A stretch of DNA of 64,000 nt, taken from contig JAEUQA010000062.1 of the NCBI GenBank assembly GCA_016789845.1, positions 62,001-126,000 on the forward strand, read 5' to 3'. A program made the translations under genes and the position numbers. This document shows, piece after piece, positions 1-9,870 of the stretch (the stretch's first letter is position 1; the number at the start of each line of letters is the position of its first letter). Under the pieces are notes generated by a model. That model saw only the letters and a list, made by a program, of their open reading frames with translations. It did no database searches and had not been told where the DNA came from. This stretch comes from Chromatiales bacterium. Lineage in GTDB: Bacteria; Pseudomonadota; Gammaproteobacteria; Steroidobacterales; GCA-2729495.

Positions 1-362
1 GGGCTGACCCTGCCGCGCGCGCCGCTCAGGGGGGCGGTCGGGGGTGGTGGCGACGGGACCGGAGCAGGCTGGACCGGCGCGGCCGCCGCCTTTGCCGGGG
101 CCTGCGTGCCGCCGCCACCCGTGCCCCGCACGTGCGCCAGCAACGCGCCCACCGGCAGCTGCTGGTTGAGCGGCGCCAGGTCCTCGATCACGCCGTCCAG
201 GAAGATCTCCACGTCGATGGCGCCCTTGTGGGTTTCGACCACCGCCACCACGTCGCCCGGTTTCACCCGGCTGCCGGGCTTCACCAGCCACTCGACGACC
301 TTGGCGCTCTCCATGTCGGCGCCGAGGGACGGCATCAGGAAGTCGGCCACGGCGTCACTCAT
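1..362 (-). CDS. Dihydrolipoamide acyltransferase (E2), N-terminal part, cut by window edge
   Basis: This is the N-terminal 120 or so residues of the E2 subunit of a 2-oxoacid dehydrogenase complex. Residues 1-80 form a lipoyl domain with the lipoylation lysine in the motif [10 protein letters not shown]. An Ala/Pro-rich linker follows and runs off the window. The ATG at 362 overlaps the E1-beta stop codon in an ATGA arrangement, so translation is probably coupled. The peripheral-subunit-binding and catalytic domains lie outside the window. An acetoin dehydrogenase E2 is possible, but the E1 subunits look PDH-like. Confidence 0.9.
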   Translation of the reverse strand, partial: MSDAVADFLMPSLGADMESAKVVEWLVKPGSRVKPGDVVAVVETHKGAIDVEIFLDGVIEDLAPLNQQLPVGALLAHVRGTGGGGTQAPAKAAAAPVQPAPVPSPPPPTAPLSGARGRVS

Positions 363-1351
363 CGGGGCTTCACCAGTTCCCGCGCCGCCGCGACGATGTC
401 CGCCACCTGGGGCAGCGCTGCTTCCTCCAGGTGGGCGGCGTAGGGCACCGGGACCTCGGCGCTGCACACCCGGCGCACGGGCGCGTCCAGGTCGAAGAAA
501 GCCTCGTCCGCCAGCCGCGCCGCGATCTCCGCCGACAGGGACCCGCTCCGCCAGCCTTCGTCCACGAGGACGGCCCGCCGGGTGCGGCGCACGGACTCGA
601 GGATCGCCGGCATGTCCAGCGGCCGCAGCACGCGGAGGTCCAGCACCTCGGCCGGGATGCCCTCGGCGGCCAGCGCCTCGGCGGCCGCCAGCGACTTGGG
701 CAGGCTGTTCCCGTAGGTGATGATGCTCACGTCCCGGCCGGGCCGGCGGATGCGCGCGTGCTCGATGTCCACGGCGGTTACCGCCGGGTCCAGGTCGCCC
801 TCGGCGTTATAGAGGACGATGTGCTCGAAGATGAGCACGGGATTAGGGTCGGCCAGCGCGGCGGCCAGCATGTGGCGGGCGTCCTCGACGGTGCCGGGAG
901 CCAGCACCTTCAGGCCGGGGATGTGGGCGTACCAGCCCTCCAGGCTGTGGGAGTGCTGGGCCGCCAGCTGGCGCCCGCCGCCGGTGGCCATGCGGATCAC
1001 CAGCGGCACCGCGAACTGGCCGCCGGACATGTGGGGGATGGTGGCCGCGTTGTTCAGGATCTGGTCCAGCGCCAGCAGGCTGAAGTTGCAGGTCATGATC
1101 TCGACGATGGGCCGCAGGCCCGCCAGCGCCGCGCCGATGCCGGCACCGGTGATGCCCAGCTCGGCGAGCGGCGTGTCCAGGATCCGCTCCGGGCCGAACT
1201 CCTCCAGCAGACCCTTCGTCACCGCGTAACAGCCGCCGTACTTCCCCACGTCCTCGCCCATGACGAAGGAGCGGGGGTCGGCGAGCAGCGCGTCCCGGAT
1301 GGCCTGGCGGCAGGCCTCCCGGTAGGTCATGCGGAGCGGGGCGGCGGTCAT
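359..1351 (-). CDS. pdhB: Pyruvate dehydrogenase-type E1 component, beta subunit
   Basis: 330 residues, the usual E1-beta length. It pairs with E1-alpha to decarboxylate pyruvate (or a related 2-oxoacid) with thiamine diphosphate and pass the acyl group to E2. The N-terminal pyrimidine-binding half has [10 protein letters not shown] with the expected ThDP glutamate near residue 33. The C-terminal transketolase-like half includes ISIITYG-type and VLRPLD stretches. The chosen ATG at 1351 overlaps the E1-alpha stop (ATGA), and the reading frame upstream of it has no family similarity. Which 2-oxoacid is used cannot be told from sequence alone. Confidence 0.92.
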   Translation of the reverse strand: MTAAPLRMTYREACRQAIRDALLADPRSFVMGEDVGKYGGCYAVTKGLLEEFGPERILDTPLAELGITGAGIGAALAGLRPIVEIMTCNFSLLALDQILNNAATIPHMSGGQFAVPLVIRMATGGGRQLAAQHSHSLEGWYAHIPGLKVLAPGTVEDARHMLAAALADPNPVLIFEHIVLYNAEGDLDPAVTAVDIEHARIRRPGRDVSIITYGNSLPKSLAAAEALAAEGIPAEVLDLRVLRPLDMPAILESVRRTRRAVLVDEGWRSGSLSAEIAARLADEAFFDLDAPVRRVCSAEVPVPYAAHLEEAALPQVADIVAAARELVKPR

Positions 1352-2346
1352 CGCGGCGACTCCTGGACCACCGATTCCATGATCACGAAGCGCTCCAGGT
1401 CCGCGACGGGCTCCAGCGTGCCCGCCTCGGCAAACGCGACGGCTGCGGCGATCTCCGCCGCGATGTCCGCGTCGATGCGCGCAGCCTCGTCGGCGGTCAG
1501 CTGGTGGTTGTCTTGCATCCAGGCCCGCAGCCGCTCGATCGGGTCCCGCTGCTTCCAGCCCTCGATCTCGTCCCGCGTGCGGTAGGCCTGGGTGTCGAAC
1601 ATCGAGTGGGCCCGGAAGCGGTAGGTCCGGCACTCCAGGAAGTAGGGGCCACCGTGGGCCCGGATGTGCTCGACGGCGGTGCGCGCGGCGAACTCCATCT
1701 TCACGGGTTCCATGCCGTTCACCTGCATGGTGGGGATCCGGTAGGCGTCGGCCTTGCGGTAGATGTCGGTCTGGGACTCCGCGTCCTCCAGTGGCACGCC
1801 CATGGCATAGAGGTTGTTCTCGCAGACGAACAGCACCGGCAGCTGCCAGATCGCGGCCAGGTTCATGCTCTCGTGGAACGCGCCCTCGGCCACCGCGCCC
1901 TCGCCGAAGAAGCAGGCCGTGACGGCCCCGGGGCGCAGCCGCTTGTCCGCCATCGCGATGCCCACCGCCAGCGGCAGGCCGCCGCCGACGATGGCGTTGC
2001 CGCCGAAGAAGCGCCGCTCCCGGTCGAAGATGTGCATGGAGCCGCCCCGGCCCCGGCACACGCCCTCGGCCTTGCCGAGCATCTCCGCCAGCAGCGGGCC
2101 CATCGGCACGCCCCGGGCCAGGGCCTGGCCGTGTTCCCGGTAGGTGGCGAGGACGGCGTCACGGGGCTCGAGCGCCTGCATCACGCCGACCGCCACCGCC
2201 TCCTCGCCGTCGTAGAGGTGGAGAAAGCCGCGGATCTTCTGCGCCTGGTACAGCTCGACGCATTTCGCCTCGAAGCGCCGGATGCGCAGCATCTGCCGGT
2301 AGATCTCCTGCAGGTGGCCGCGTTCGAGTGGGATCTTCGCCGTCAT
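1348..2346 (-). CDS. pdhA: Pyruvate dehydrogenase-type E1 component, alpha subunit
   Basis: 332 residues, matching bacterial two-subunit E1-alpha. The ThDP/magnesium motif begins at GEGAVAEG (148-155) and ends with the paired asparagines of CENN (177-178). The GEG replaces the commoner [13 protein letters not shown] near 99-108 and [10 protein letters not shown], the equivalent of the eukaryotic phosphorylation loop, are also present. It lies 10 bases downstream of the acetate-CoA ligase gene and overlaps E1-beta, so acetate activation and pyruvate oxidation are made from one transcript. Acetoin dehydrogenase alpha is the main alternative. Confidence 0.92.
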   Translation of the reverse strand: MTAKIPLERGHLQEIYRQMLRIRRFEAKCVELYQAQKIRGFLHLYDGEEAVAVGVMQALEPRDAVLATYREHGQALARGVPMGPLLAEMLGKAEGVCRGRGGSMHIFDRERRFFGGNAIVGGGLPLAVGIAMADKRLRPGAVTACFFGEGAVAEGAFHESMNLAAIWQLPVLFVCENNLYAMGVPLEDAESQTDIYRKADAYRIPTMQVNGMEPVKMEFAARTAVEHIRAHGGPYFLECRTYRFRAHSMFDTQAYRTRDEIEGWKQRDPIERLRAWMQDNHQLTADEAARIDADIAAEIAAAVAFAEAGTLEPVADLERFVIMESVVQESPR

Positions 2347-2356
2347 CTTGGGTCGG

Positions 2357-4120
<1,764 letters not shown>

Positions 4121-4121
4121 G

Positions 4122-4607
4122 CTAGCGGCCCTTCTGGTAGTGGCCGACGAGTTGTGCCTCGGCAAGCACGTGTCCCTCCATGGCCTCGAGCAGCCGGGCC
4201 TTGGTCGGGCGGCCCAGATCGGGGAGCACGGTGTCGAGCGCGTATAGCTTGTGGAAGTAGCGGTGCTGGCCGATGGGCGGGCAGGGGCCGCCATAGCCCG
4301 TGCGCTGCCAGTCGTTCAGCCCACCGAGCGTGCCCGCGGGCAGGCCGTGCCGCGCCTCGTCGCCGGGGATGCCCGAGGCGCTGGCCGGAATGTTGTAGAG
4401 CACCCAGTGCACCCAGGTCATCTTCGGTGCCCTGGGGTCCGGGGCATCGGGGTCGTCCACGATCAGCGCCAGGCTCTTCGTGCCGGCGGGTGCGCCGGAC
4501 CAGTTGAGGGCCGGCGAGCGGTCCGCGCCCTCGCAGGTGTGGGCTGCCGGAATCTTTCCCCGGTCGGCGAAGTCGGGTGAGGTGAGGATGAAGCTCATGG
4601 TCGTCAT
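4122..4607 (-). CDS. YbhB/YbcL family PEBP-like protein
   Basis: 161 residues of the phosphatidylethanolamine-binding-protein (Raf kinase inhibitor-like) fold, full length for the bacterial YbhB/YbcL group. Typical landmarks are [19 protein letters not shown], which forms the anion pocket, and [21 protein letters not shown]. No signal peptide is evident, so it should be cytoplasmic. The start overlaps the upstream phosphoribosyltransferase stop (ATGA). The biochemical role of these proteins in bacteria is not established; the family is often found among stress genes. Confidence 0.9.
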   Translation of the reverse strand: MTTMSFILTSPDFADRGKIPAAHTCEGADRSPALNWSGAPAGTKSLALIVDDPDAPDPRAPKMTWVHWVLYNIPASASGIPGDEARHGLPAGTLGGLNDWQRTGYGGPCPPIGQHRYFHKLYALDTVLPDLGRPTKARLLEAMEGHVLAEAQLVGHYQKGR

Positions 4608-5287
4608 GCCTCCCGGGCTGGAGTTGCACTGCCGCCCCGGCCGGCATTCTCCAGCAGGCGCGCCACTTCATCATCGCCGACCTGGGCGAAGTCCCGGTAC
4701 CAGTAGCCCACCGCAAAGTAGGGCTCCGGGGTGTCGAGGCAGACCAGGTCGTCAGCCCCGGTGGCCAGGGCCGCTGCCGCCTCCTCGGACGCGGTCGGCA
4801 GCGCGACCACCACCCGTGCAGCGCTCCGCTTCTTCGCTGCCGCCACGGCGGCGCGCATGGTGGCGCCGGTCGCGGCGCCGTCATCCACCAGGATCACCGT
4901 CTTCCCGGCGATGTCCGCTGGCCCGGCGCGGGTGCCGTAGAGCCGTTCCTTCGCCGCCAGCTCGGCCTCCGCCAGCGCGGTGGCACGCGCGAACGCCGCC
5001 TCCGACAGGCCGATTGCCCGGATGACCGGTTCGTTGCGGATCACCACGCCGCCGGACGCTACGGCGCCCATGGCGAGTTCCGGCTGGGAGGGCGCGCCGA
5101 CCTTCCGGACGATCAGCAGGCCAAGCGGCGCGCCAAGGGCTGCGGCCACCTGGGCGGCCACCGGCACGCCGCCCCGGGGCAGCGCCAGGACGACGGTGCC
5201 GTCGCCGGCCCGGTGGCCGGGGAGCCGCTGGTGCAGTGCCACCGCCAGCCGGCGGCCGGCGTCGTCCCTGTCGATGAACTGCTTCAT
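4604..5287 (-). CDS. Phosphoribosyltransferase-domain protein
   Basis: 227 residues. The PRPP-binding loop is VILVDDGAATGATMRA (131-146), the type I PRTase signature. LALPRGGVPVAAQVAAALG (34-52) precedes it, a stretch typical of the stand-alone stress-associated PRTases rather than of purine or pyrimidine salvage enzymes. The ATG at 5287 begins MKQFIDRDDAGRR; longer upstream readings look non-coding. It is the first gene of the PEBP, acsA, pdhA, pdhB, E2 operon, divergent from the two-component genes. The substrate base is unknown. Confidence 0.85.
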   Translation of the reverse strand: MKQFIDRDDAGRRLAVALHQRLPGHRAGDGTVVLALPRGGVPVAAQVAAALGAPLGLLIVRKVGAPSQPELAMGAVASGGVVIRNEPVIRAIGLSEAAFARATALAEAELAAKERLYGTRAGPADIAGKTVILVDDGAATGATMRAAVAAAKKRSAARVVVALPTASEEAAAALATGADDLVCLDTPEPYFAVGYWYRDFAQVGDDEVARLLENAGRGGSATPAREA

Positions 5288-5450
5288 GGGCGCGGCGCGG
5301 CCTTTCCACCGGGTCACGAACGTGTGGGCTATCTCGGGCCAGCCACGCGCTCGTGGCAATACGTAACTTTCGCAGGCCGCGGCGGCCCGGGCAATCTGGG
5401 AATTGGCGGCCCGCCGGTCCAGAATCAGGAACGGCGAACGAGGCCCGGCG
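5288..5450. promoter_or_regulatory. Divergent promoter region between the PRTase-acsA-pdh operon and the two-component operon
   Basis: A 163-base gap separates two divergent operons, so both promoters should lie here. An AT-richer patch (around 5355-5375, with TACGTA) stands out from the GC-rich surroundings. I could not pick convincing -35/-10 pairs. An ACCGGTAA word lies just inside the kinase gene at 5462-5469 and recurs upstream of the BON gene. Confidence 0.4.
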
Positions 5451-6593
5451 ATGAACGATCAACCGGTAACGGCCGATGACGAACTCCTGGAGCTGCTCCG
5501 GGGCGGCGAGATCGGCGCGTTCCGCCTCGACGGGCAGCTGAAGCTCCGGTGGATCACGCCGGCCGCGTCCGCCGCCACGGGCTTGCTGCCGGACGACATC
5601 GGACACCCGGTCACGGGCCGGGCACCGGCCGCTGGAGCGGCATCGCTGGCGGCGAGGGCCAGGGTCGTCATGGCGCACCTCGCACCCCTGCAGGATGAAG
5701 TCGAGGGGCAGGACGGGCGCTGGTTCATGCGCCGGATCCTCCCCCACGGGCCGGCCAGCGGCCCGGCGGGCGGACCTGCAGATGGCGTGATCGTCGTCCT
5801 CACCGACATCACGGCGACCAAGCTGTCGGCCGCGGCCGCACTGGCCGAACGCGAGGCCCTCGCCGCCGCGCTCGAGGCCCGGGTGGAGGAGCGCACCCGG
5901 GAGCTCGGCAGGCTGGCCGGTGCGCTGTCGCTGGCCGAGGACCGGGAACGCCGGGCCGTGGCCGCCGACCTGCACGACGACCTGGCGCAGCGGCTCTCGC
6001 TGGTCAAGCTGAAGCTCGTCGGACTCACCAGGCTCCGCGACGCCTCCGGCGTCAGGTCCGCCATTGACGAGATTGCCGCGCTGATCGACACCGCCGACGC
6101 GCGGGTCCGCAGCCTGGCGACCCAGCTCGGCAATCCGGTGCTGCACCAGCTGGGGCTCGTTGCAGCGCTGGGCGCGTTGTCCGACGAGATGCGCCGTGAC
6201 TATAGCCTCGAGGTCCAGGTGCACGACGATGGCGCGGCGAAGGACCTGGAACCACCGGTCGGCATCATCGTCTACCGGGCGGTCCGGGAACTGCTGATCA
6301 ACGTGGCAAAGCACGCGGGAACGTTGCGCAGCCGGGTCCGCTGCGAAGTCGACTGCCACACGCAGGGCAACACCCTCGTCGTGGTCGTCAGCGACGACGG
6401 GCGCGGTTTCGAGCCGCAGGACCTGGACCTGCGCGGCAGGGCCGGCAACGGGCTTGGCCTCCCCATGATCCGCGAGCGCCTGCGTTTCATCGGCGGGCGC
6501 TTCGACATCGCGAGCAGGCCCAGTGCCGGCGTCGAGGCGACCATCATGGTCCCGCTGGACGCGACGTCCGCCGTGGCCGGGACACGCGCATGA
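5451..6593 (+). CDS. PAS-domain sensor histidine kinase (HisKA_3 type)
   Basis: 380 residues, with no membrane segments, so a cytoplasmic sensor. Residues about 15-125 resemble the PAS domain found with CheB/CheR proteins (EVEGQDGRWFMRRILPHGP, then VIVVLTDIT). A coiled linker at 126-160 leads to the dimerisation helix, with phospho-accepting His175 in DRERRAVAADLHDDLAQ. The ATPase domain has the N box RELLINVAKHAG, DDGRGF and GNGLGLPMIRERL. The downstream LuxR-type regulator overlaps by four bases. The input signal is unknown; the divergent metabolic operon is the obvious candidate target. Confidence 0.9.
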   Translation: MNDQPVTADDELLELLRGGEIGAFRLDGQLKLRWITPAASAATGLLPDDIGHPVTGRAPAAGAASLAARARVVMAHLAPLQDEVEGQDGRWFMRRILPHGPASGPAGGPADGVIVVLTDITATKLSAAAALAEREALAAALEARVEERTRELGRLAGALSLAEDRERRAVAADLHDDLAQRLSLVKLKLVGLTRLRDASGVRSAIDEIAALIDTADARVRSLATQLGNPVLHQLGLVAALGALSDEMRRDYSLEVQVHDDGAAKDLEPPVGIIVYRAVRELLINVAKHAGTLRSRVRCEVDCHTQGNTLVVVVSDDGRGFEPQDLDLRGRAGNGLGLPMIRERLRFIGGRFDIASRPSAGVEATIMVPLDATSAVAGTRA

Positions 6594-7237
6594 AGATCCG
6601 GGTACTGCTGGCGGATGACCACCCCGTGTTCCGTGAGGCGCTGGCCCACGTCCTGGAGCACGAGTCCGACATTTCCGTCGTTGGCCAGGCTGGCGACGGC
6701 AGGGCGGCCGTGGACCTCGCTCGCGACCTGGTGCCGGACGTGGTCGTGCTGGATATCGCCATGCCCGACCTGAACGGCATCGGCGCCGCCGCGCGGATCC
6801 TGGCCCGCAATCCGGCGGTCCGGGTCATTGCGCTCTCGGCCTACGCGGACCGGCACTTCGTCACCGAGATGTTCCGGGCCGGGGCCATGGGCTACGTGGT
6901 CAAGAATGCCGCAGGCACCGAGCTGCTCCGTGCCATCCGTGCGGTCCACAAGGGCCAGCGCTACGTCTGTCCCGGGATCGCGGACGTACAGGCCGGCAAT
7001 CCCCAGCAGGGCCCGGCCGCCGCCGGACCGTCGCCCCGCGCGGAACTCGGGCGGCGGGAGCGTGAGGTCCTGCAGCTGATCGCGGAGGGGCTGCGGGGCG
7101 CGGAGATCGCGAGGCGGCTGCACATCGCCGAGTCGACGGTCGAGGTCCACCGCCGGAACATCATGCGGAAGCTGGGTCTGCACGGCGTCGCGGAGCTCAC
7201 CCGCTACGCCATCCGCGAGGGACTCACACCCCTCTGA
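6590..7237 (+). CDS. NarL/FixJ-family response regulator
   Basis: 215 residues. The receiver domain has the acidic pocket ADDHP and the phospho-acceptor Asp55 in VVLDIAMPD. The C-terminal LuxR-type helix-turn-helix (about 150-210) carries the signature EGLRGAEIARRLHIAESTVE and VHRRNIMRKLG. The ATG overlaps the kinase stop (ATGA), so it is the cognate partner. Likely targets are neighbouring genes. TTACCGG/CCGGTAA repeats directly downstream, before the BON gene, are candidate sites. Confidence 0.93.
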   Translation: MKIRVLLADDHPVFREALAHVLEHESDISVVGQAGDGRAAVDLARDLVPDVVVLDIAMPDLNGIGAAARILARNPAVRVIALSAYADRHFVTEMFRAGAMGYVVKNAAGTELLRAIRAVHKGQRYVCPGIADVQAGNPQQGPAAAGPSPRAELGRREREVLQLIAEGLRGAEIARRLHIAESTVEVHRRNIMRKLGLHGVAELTRYAIREGLTPL

Positions 7238-7250
7238 GTGCGGCGCGGCG

Positions 7251-7283
7251 TTACCGGCAACCCGGTAAGAAAAATACCGGTAA
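7251..7283. promoter_or_regulatory. Cluster of TTACCGG / CCGGTAA repeats upstream of the BON-PilZ-DUF2934 genes
   Basis: TTACCGG (7251-7257) and CCGGTAA (7262-7268) form an inverted repeat with a 4-base spacer. A third copy, ACCGGTAA, lies at 7276-7283 and includes the palindrome TACCGGTA. The spacing and the AT-rich spacer GAAAAAT suggest a regulator-binding array between the response-regulator gene and the next transcription unit. The first two copies could also form a hairpin. Function is inferred. Confidence 0.4.
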
Positions 7284-7389
7284 TCACGTATCTCCCAGGC
7301 CGATCGAGGGTCGTAAATTGCTCGTTCAGCTGGCGTTGCCCCCTTCAGCCGATGTGTTGTCGTGCAGGGCCCGGCGGGAGTCCAGAACA

Positions 7390-7878
7390 ATGAAAACAGC
7401 GGACGAAGAGCTCAACACTGCCGTCACGCGGGCGTTGAAGGATGACCCGCGCGTCGCCAACGCGGCACTGGAGGTTCGCGTCTGCGGCGGCGTGGTCAGC
7501 CTCACGGGGACCGTCAGCAGCTGGGGCGTCAAGATGGCTGCCCAGGAGGTGGCCCGGTGTGTGCCCGGCAGCACGGACGTGCGCAACGGGATCACCTTCC
7601 GGATGGGCGAGGGCGCCCGGCTCACCGACGCGGATGTGGCCAGGGCGGTTCGCCGGGTGCTGCAGCGGGATCTCCCGGGCCTTGAGCCGGGCATCTGCTG
7701 CACGGTGTCCGCCGGCTGGGTCACGCTCGAGGGTGCCGTGGATCACTGGAAGCAGCGGGGTGACGTCGAAGGCGCGGTCCGCGGGCTTCCCGGTGTGCTG
7801 GGTGTGGCGAGCCAGCTGGAGGTCCGGGTCGGCGTGCCCCCGCAGGGTGACTTCTGGCACGTGGGCGTGCCCGGATGA
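7390..7878 (+). CDS. Double BON-domain protein
   Basis: 162 residues with two BON domains (about 5-72 and 82-152). Each has the hallmark pattern of a strand, a central glycine and a hydrophobic turn, seen in GGVVSLTGTVSSW and AGWVTLEGAVDHW. BON domains usually bind phospholipid or other envelope components. No signal peptide is visible from the chosen ATG (MKTADEEL). A longer in-frame reading from 7318 exists but covers the repeat-containing promoter region. The gene overlaps PilZ by four bases, so the two products are probably made together. Confidence 0.87.
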   Translation: MKTADEELNTAVTRALKDDPRVANAALEVRVCGGVVSLTGTVSSWGVKMAAQEVARCVPGSTDVRNGITFRMGEGARLTDADVARAVRRVLQRDLPGLEPGICCTVSAGWVTLEGAVDHWKQRGDVEGAVRGLPGVLGVASQLEVRVGVPPQGDFWHVGVPG

Positions 7879-8237
7879 GCCCCATGGAGCATCGTTGCGG
7901 GGAGCGCCTGCCCATCAACCTGCCAGCCATCGTCCACAAGTCGGGCGGCGACGATGTCCCCGTGACGATCCGGAACCTGAGCCATGGTGGCGCCTTCGTC
8001 GCCGTGCCCGTCGACCGGGCCGTGCTGCGGGGCCTCGTGGAGCTGGAGTTTCGTGCGACGGGCAGCGACACCAGGGAATTCCTGTGGCGTGCCTGGGTCA
8101 TCCGCCAGCAGGCAGATGGCGCGGGACTGATGTTCGACGACCGGCAACTGGCTGCCCGGCTGCCGTTCCTTGCCGCCCAGCGCCTGCTGCTGGGCATGAC
8201 CGGGAAGGCGCCGGCACGCGCCGGCAACGACCAATGA
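7875..8237 (+). CDS. PilZ-domain protein (putative cyclic di-GMP receptor)
   Basis: 120 residues, a single PilZ domain. The c-di-GMP-binding arginine motif is present as RCGER (7-11), followed by NLSHGG (34-39), the equivalent of the D/NxSxxG motif. Both sequence determinants of ligand binding are therefore intact. No output domain is attached, so it should act through a protein partner. It overlaps the BON gene upstream and the DUF2934 gene downstream by four bases each. Confidence 0.85.
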   Translation: MSPMEHRCGERLPINLPAIVHKSGGDDVPVTIRNLSHGGAFVAVPVDRAVLRGLVELEFRATGSDTREFLWRAWVIRQQADGAGLMFDDRQLAARLPFLAAQRLLLGMTGKAPARAGNDQ

Positions 8238-8506
8238 CCCGGCAGGGCAACCCACGCACGTCGGAGTCCGGCCCCATGCCGGGCTCCACCTCGAGGCCGG
8301 CAGGCAATGCGCCCGCACCAGCGGCGCGGCCATCCCCCGGGGCGGGGCAGCAGGGGAACGGCTTCGCCCGCCTGACTGCCGGGGAGCGCCACGAGCTGAT
8401 AGCGGCCCTCGCCCGGCACCTGGCCCGGGAGCGGGGCCTCGTGCCGGGTCATGAACTGGACGACTGGCTCGCGGCCGAGAAGACGATCGACGCCACATTC
8501 ATCTAG
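8234..8506 (+). CDS. DUF2934-like small protein 1
   Basis: 90 residues. The first 45 are Pro/Ala/Gly/Ser-rich and probably disordered. The C-terminal half (ELIAALARHLARERG, then ELDDWLAAEKTID) matches the small DUF2934 pattern of a short helix followed by a W-containing acidic motif. The ATG overlaps the PilZ stop. The function of the family is unknown. Its core is nearly repeated in the next gene, so the two are diverged duplicates. Confidence 0.7.
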   Translation: MTRQGNPRTSESGPMPGSTSRPAGNAPAPAARPSPGAGQQGNGFARLTAGERHELIAALARHLARERGLVPGHELDDWLAAEKTIDATFI

Positions 8507-8519
8507 CGGAGTTCAATGC

Positions 8520-8825
8520 ATGACTGGAGTGGCAGGACGCCGGAGGCCGGCGAAGGGAGCCAAGGAGTCGCCTCAGGGTGCTCGCGCGCCTGCCGCCCGG
8601 CGGCGGGGACCCGCGTCGAAGACCCGGCCGGCCGCTGAAGCACTGCCGGCCCCCTGCCGGGAGCAGATGATTGCCGAGGCTGCCTACTACCGGGCCGAGC
8701 GGCGCAATTTCGCCGGTGGCCGTGAGCTGGACGACTGGCTGGCGGCAGAGGAAGAGATCGACTCCCTGATCAATCCGGTCAGGGAGGGCATCGATGAGGC
8801 CGAGAACATCGGCCCCATCCCCTGA
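8520..8825 (+). CDS. DUF2934-domain protein 2
   Basis: 101 residues. A basic N-terminal half rich in Lys, Arg and Ala (about residues 1-50) precedes a DUF2934 core, MIAEAAYYRAERRN then GGRELDDWLAAEEEID. The basic tail could contact nucleic acid or membrane; that is inference. The gene lies 13 bases after its paralogue and shares the ELDDWLAAE motif. The chosen ATG at 8520 follows a GGAG-containing sequence. The longer upstream reading overlaps the paralogue in another frame. Confidence 0.75.
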   Translation: MTGVAGRRRPAKGAKESPQGARAPAARRRGPASKTRPAAEALPAPCREQMIAEAAYYRAERRNFAGGRELDDWLAAEEEIDSLINPVREGIDEAENIGPIP

Positions 8826-8847
8826 CAGCGGCGCAGCCCGAGGCCTC

Positions 8848-9852
8848 ATGCGCGCGATGGTCCTCACCGGCCCGGGGCCGGTTGGGTCGGCGCCGCTCCG
8901 CCTGACGGAACTTCCCGTGCCGGAGCCGGGTCCCGGCGAGGTGCAGGTGGCCGTCGAGGTCTGCGGCGTCTGCCGCACCGACCTGCACGTGGTGGAGGGC
9001 GATCTCCCGGTGCGCCGGCCGGGCATCATTCCCGGGCACGAGGTGGTGGGCCGCGTCACCCGGCTGGGCGCGGGGGCCACGCGCCTTGCCCCCGGCGACC
9101 GGGTCGGTATCGCCTGGCTCCACGCATCCTGCGGCCGCTGCGCATACTGCCGGCGGGGAGCGGAGAACCTGTGCGTGGCGCCGCGCTTCACCGGCTGGAC
9201 GGACCCGGGCGGCTATGCGGAGGCCCTCTGCGCGCCCGAGGACTTCGTCTACCGGCTGCCCGATACGCTACCCACGCAGGTGGCCGCCCCGATGCTCTGC
9301 GCGGGCATCATCGGCTACCGGGCGCTGATGCGTTCGGCGATCCGGCCCGGAGAAGCCCTCGGCCTCTACGGCTTCGGCGCCTCGGCGCACATCGTGCTGC
9401 AGATCGCCCGCCACCGGGGCTGCAGCGTCTACGTGGCGACCCGCGGTGAGCGTCACCAGGCGCTGGCCCGGGAAATGGGGGCCGTATGGGTCGGCGGCGC
9501 CGAGGCGGTGCCGCCCGTGAAGCTGCAGGGCGCCATCCTCTTCGCGCCGGCCGGCGAGCTGGTGCCCGTGGCCATGGCGGCGCTCGATCGCGGCGGCACG
9601 CTGGCAGTGGCCGGAATTCACCTCTCGGATATCCCGTCGCTCAACTACCAGGCGCACCTCTTCCAGGAGCGGACCCTGTGCAGCGTCACCGCCAACACGC
9701 GGGCCGACGGCGAGGCGCTGCTGCACCTGGCGGCGACGATTCCGCTGCACGCGAACACAGAGGAATTCCCTCTGGAGCAGGCCAACGAGGCGCTGTTCCG
9801 GCTGCGCCACGACGAGATCCGCGGCGCCGCGGTGCTGCGGGTGCGCCCCTGA
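8848..9852 (+). CDS. Zinc-dependent alcohol dehydrogenase family protein
   Basis: 334 residues of the medium-chain dehydrogenase superfamily. The catalytic zinc ligands are Cys42 in CGVCRTDLH and His64-Glu65 in GHEVVG. The structural zinc cysteines are at 95, 98, 101 and 109 (CGRCAYCRRGAENLC). The nucleotide fold contains LYGFGASAHI, where the last Gly of GxGxxG is an Ala, a known variant of this subgroup. It would oxidise or reduce an alcohol/aldehyde with NAD(P). Related genes often travel with stress and fermentation genes. Its stop is 18 bases from the convergent groEL stop. Confidence 0.9.
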   Translation: MRAMVLTGPGPVGSAPLRLTELPVPEPGPGEVQVAVEVCGVCRTDLHVVEGDLPVRRPGIIPGHEVVGRVTRLGAGATRLAPGDRVGIAWLHASCGRCAYCRRGAENLCVAPRFTGWTDPGGYAEALCAPEDFVYRLPDTLPTQVAAPMLCAGIIGYRALMRSAIRPGEALGLYGFGASAHIVLQIARHRGCSVYVATRGERHQALAREMGAVWVGGAEAVPPVKLQGAILFAPAGELVPVAMAALDRGGTLAVAGIHLSDIPSLNYQAHLFQERTLCSVTANTRADGEALLHLAATIPLHANTEEFPLEQANEALFRLRHDEIRGAAVLRVRP

Positions 9853-9870
9853 CCGGCGACCATCCAGGCT

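Noticed and set aside
1352..2059. N-terminal extension of E1-beta running back through the E1-alpha gene
   Set aside because: The region is an out-of-frame reading of E1-alpha, and E1-beta similarity begins at [13 protein letters not shown]. The ATGA overlap gives a natural start.
5288..5470. Possible FNR/ANR box near the kinase start (GATCAA half-site)
   Set aside because: Only one half of TTGAT-N4-ATCAA is present. No full FNR-type box was noticed in the intergenic regions, so oxygen control remains inference.
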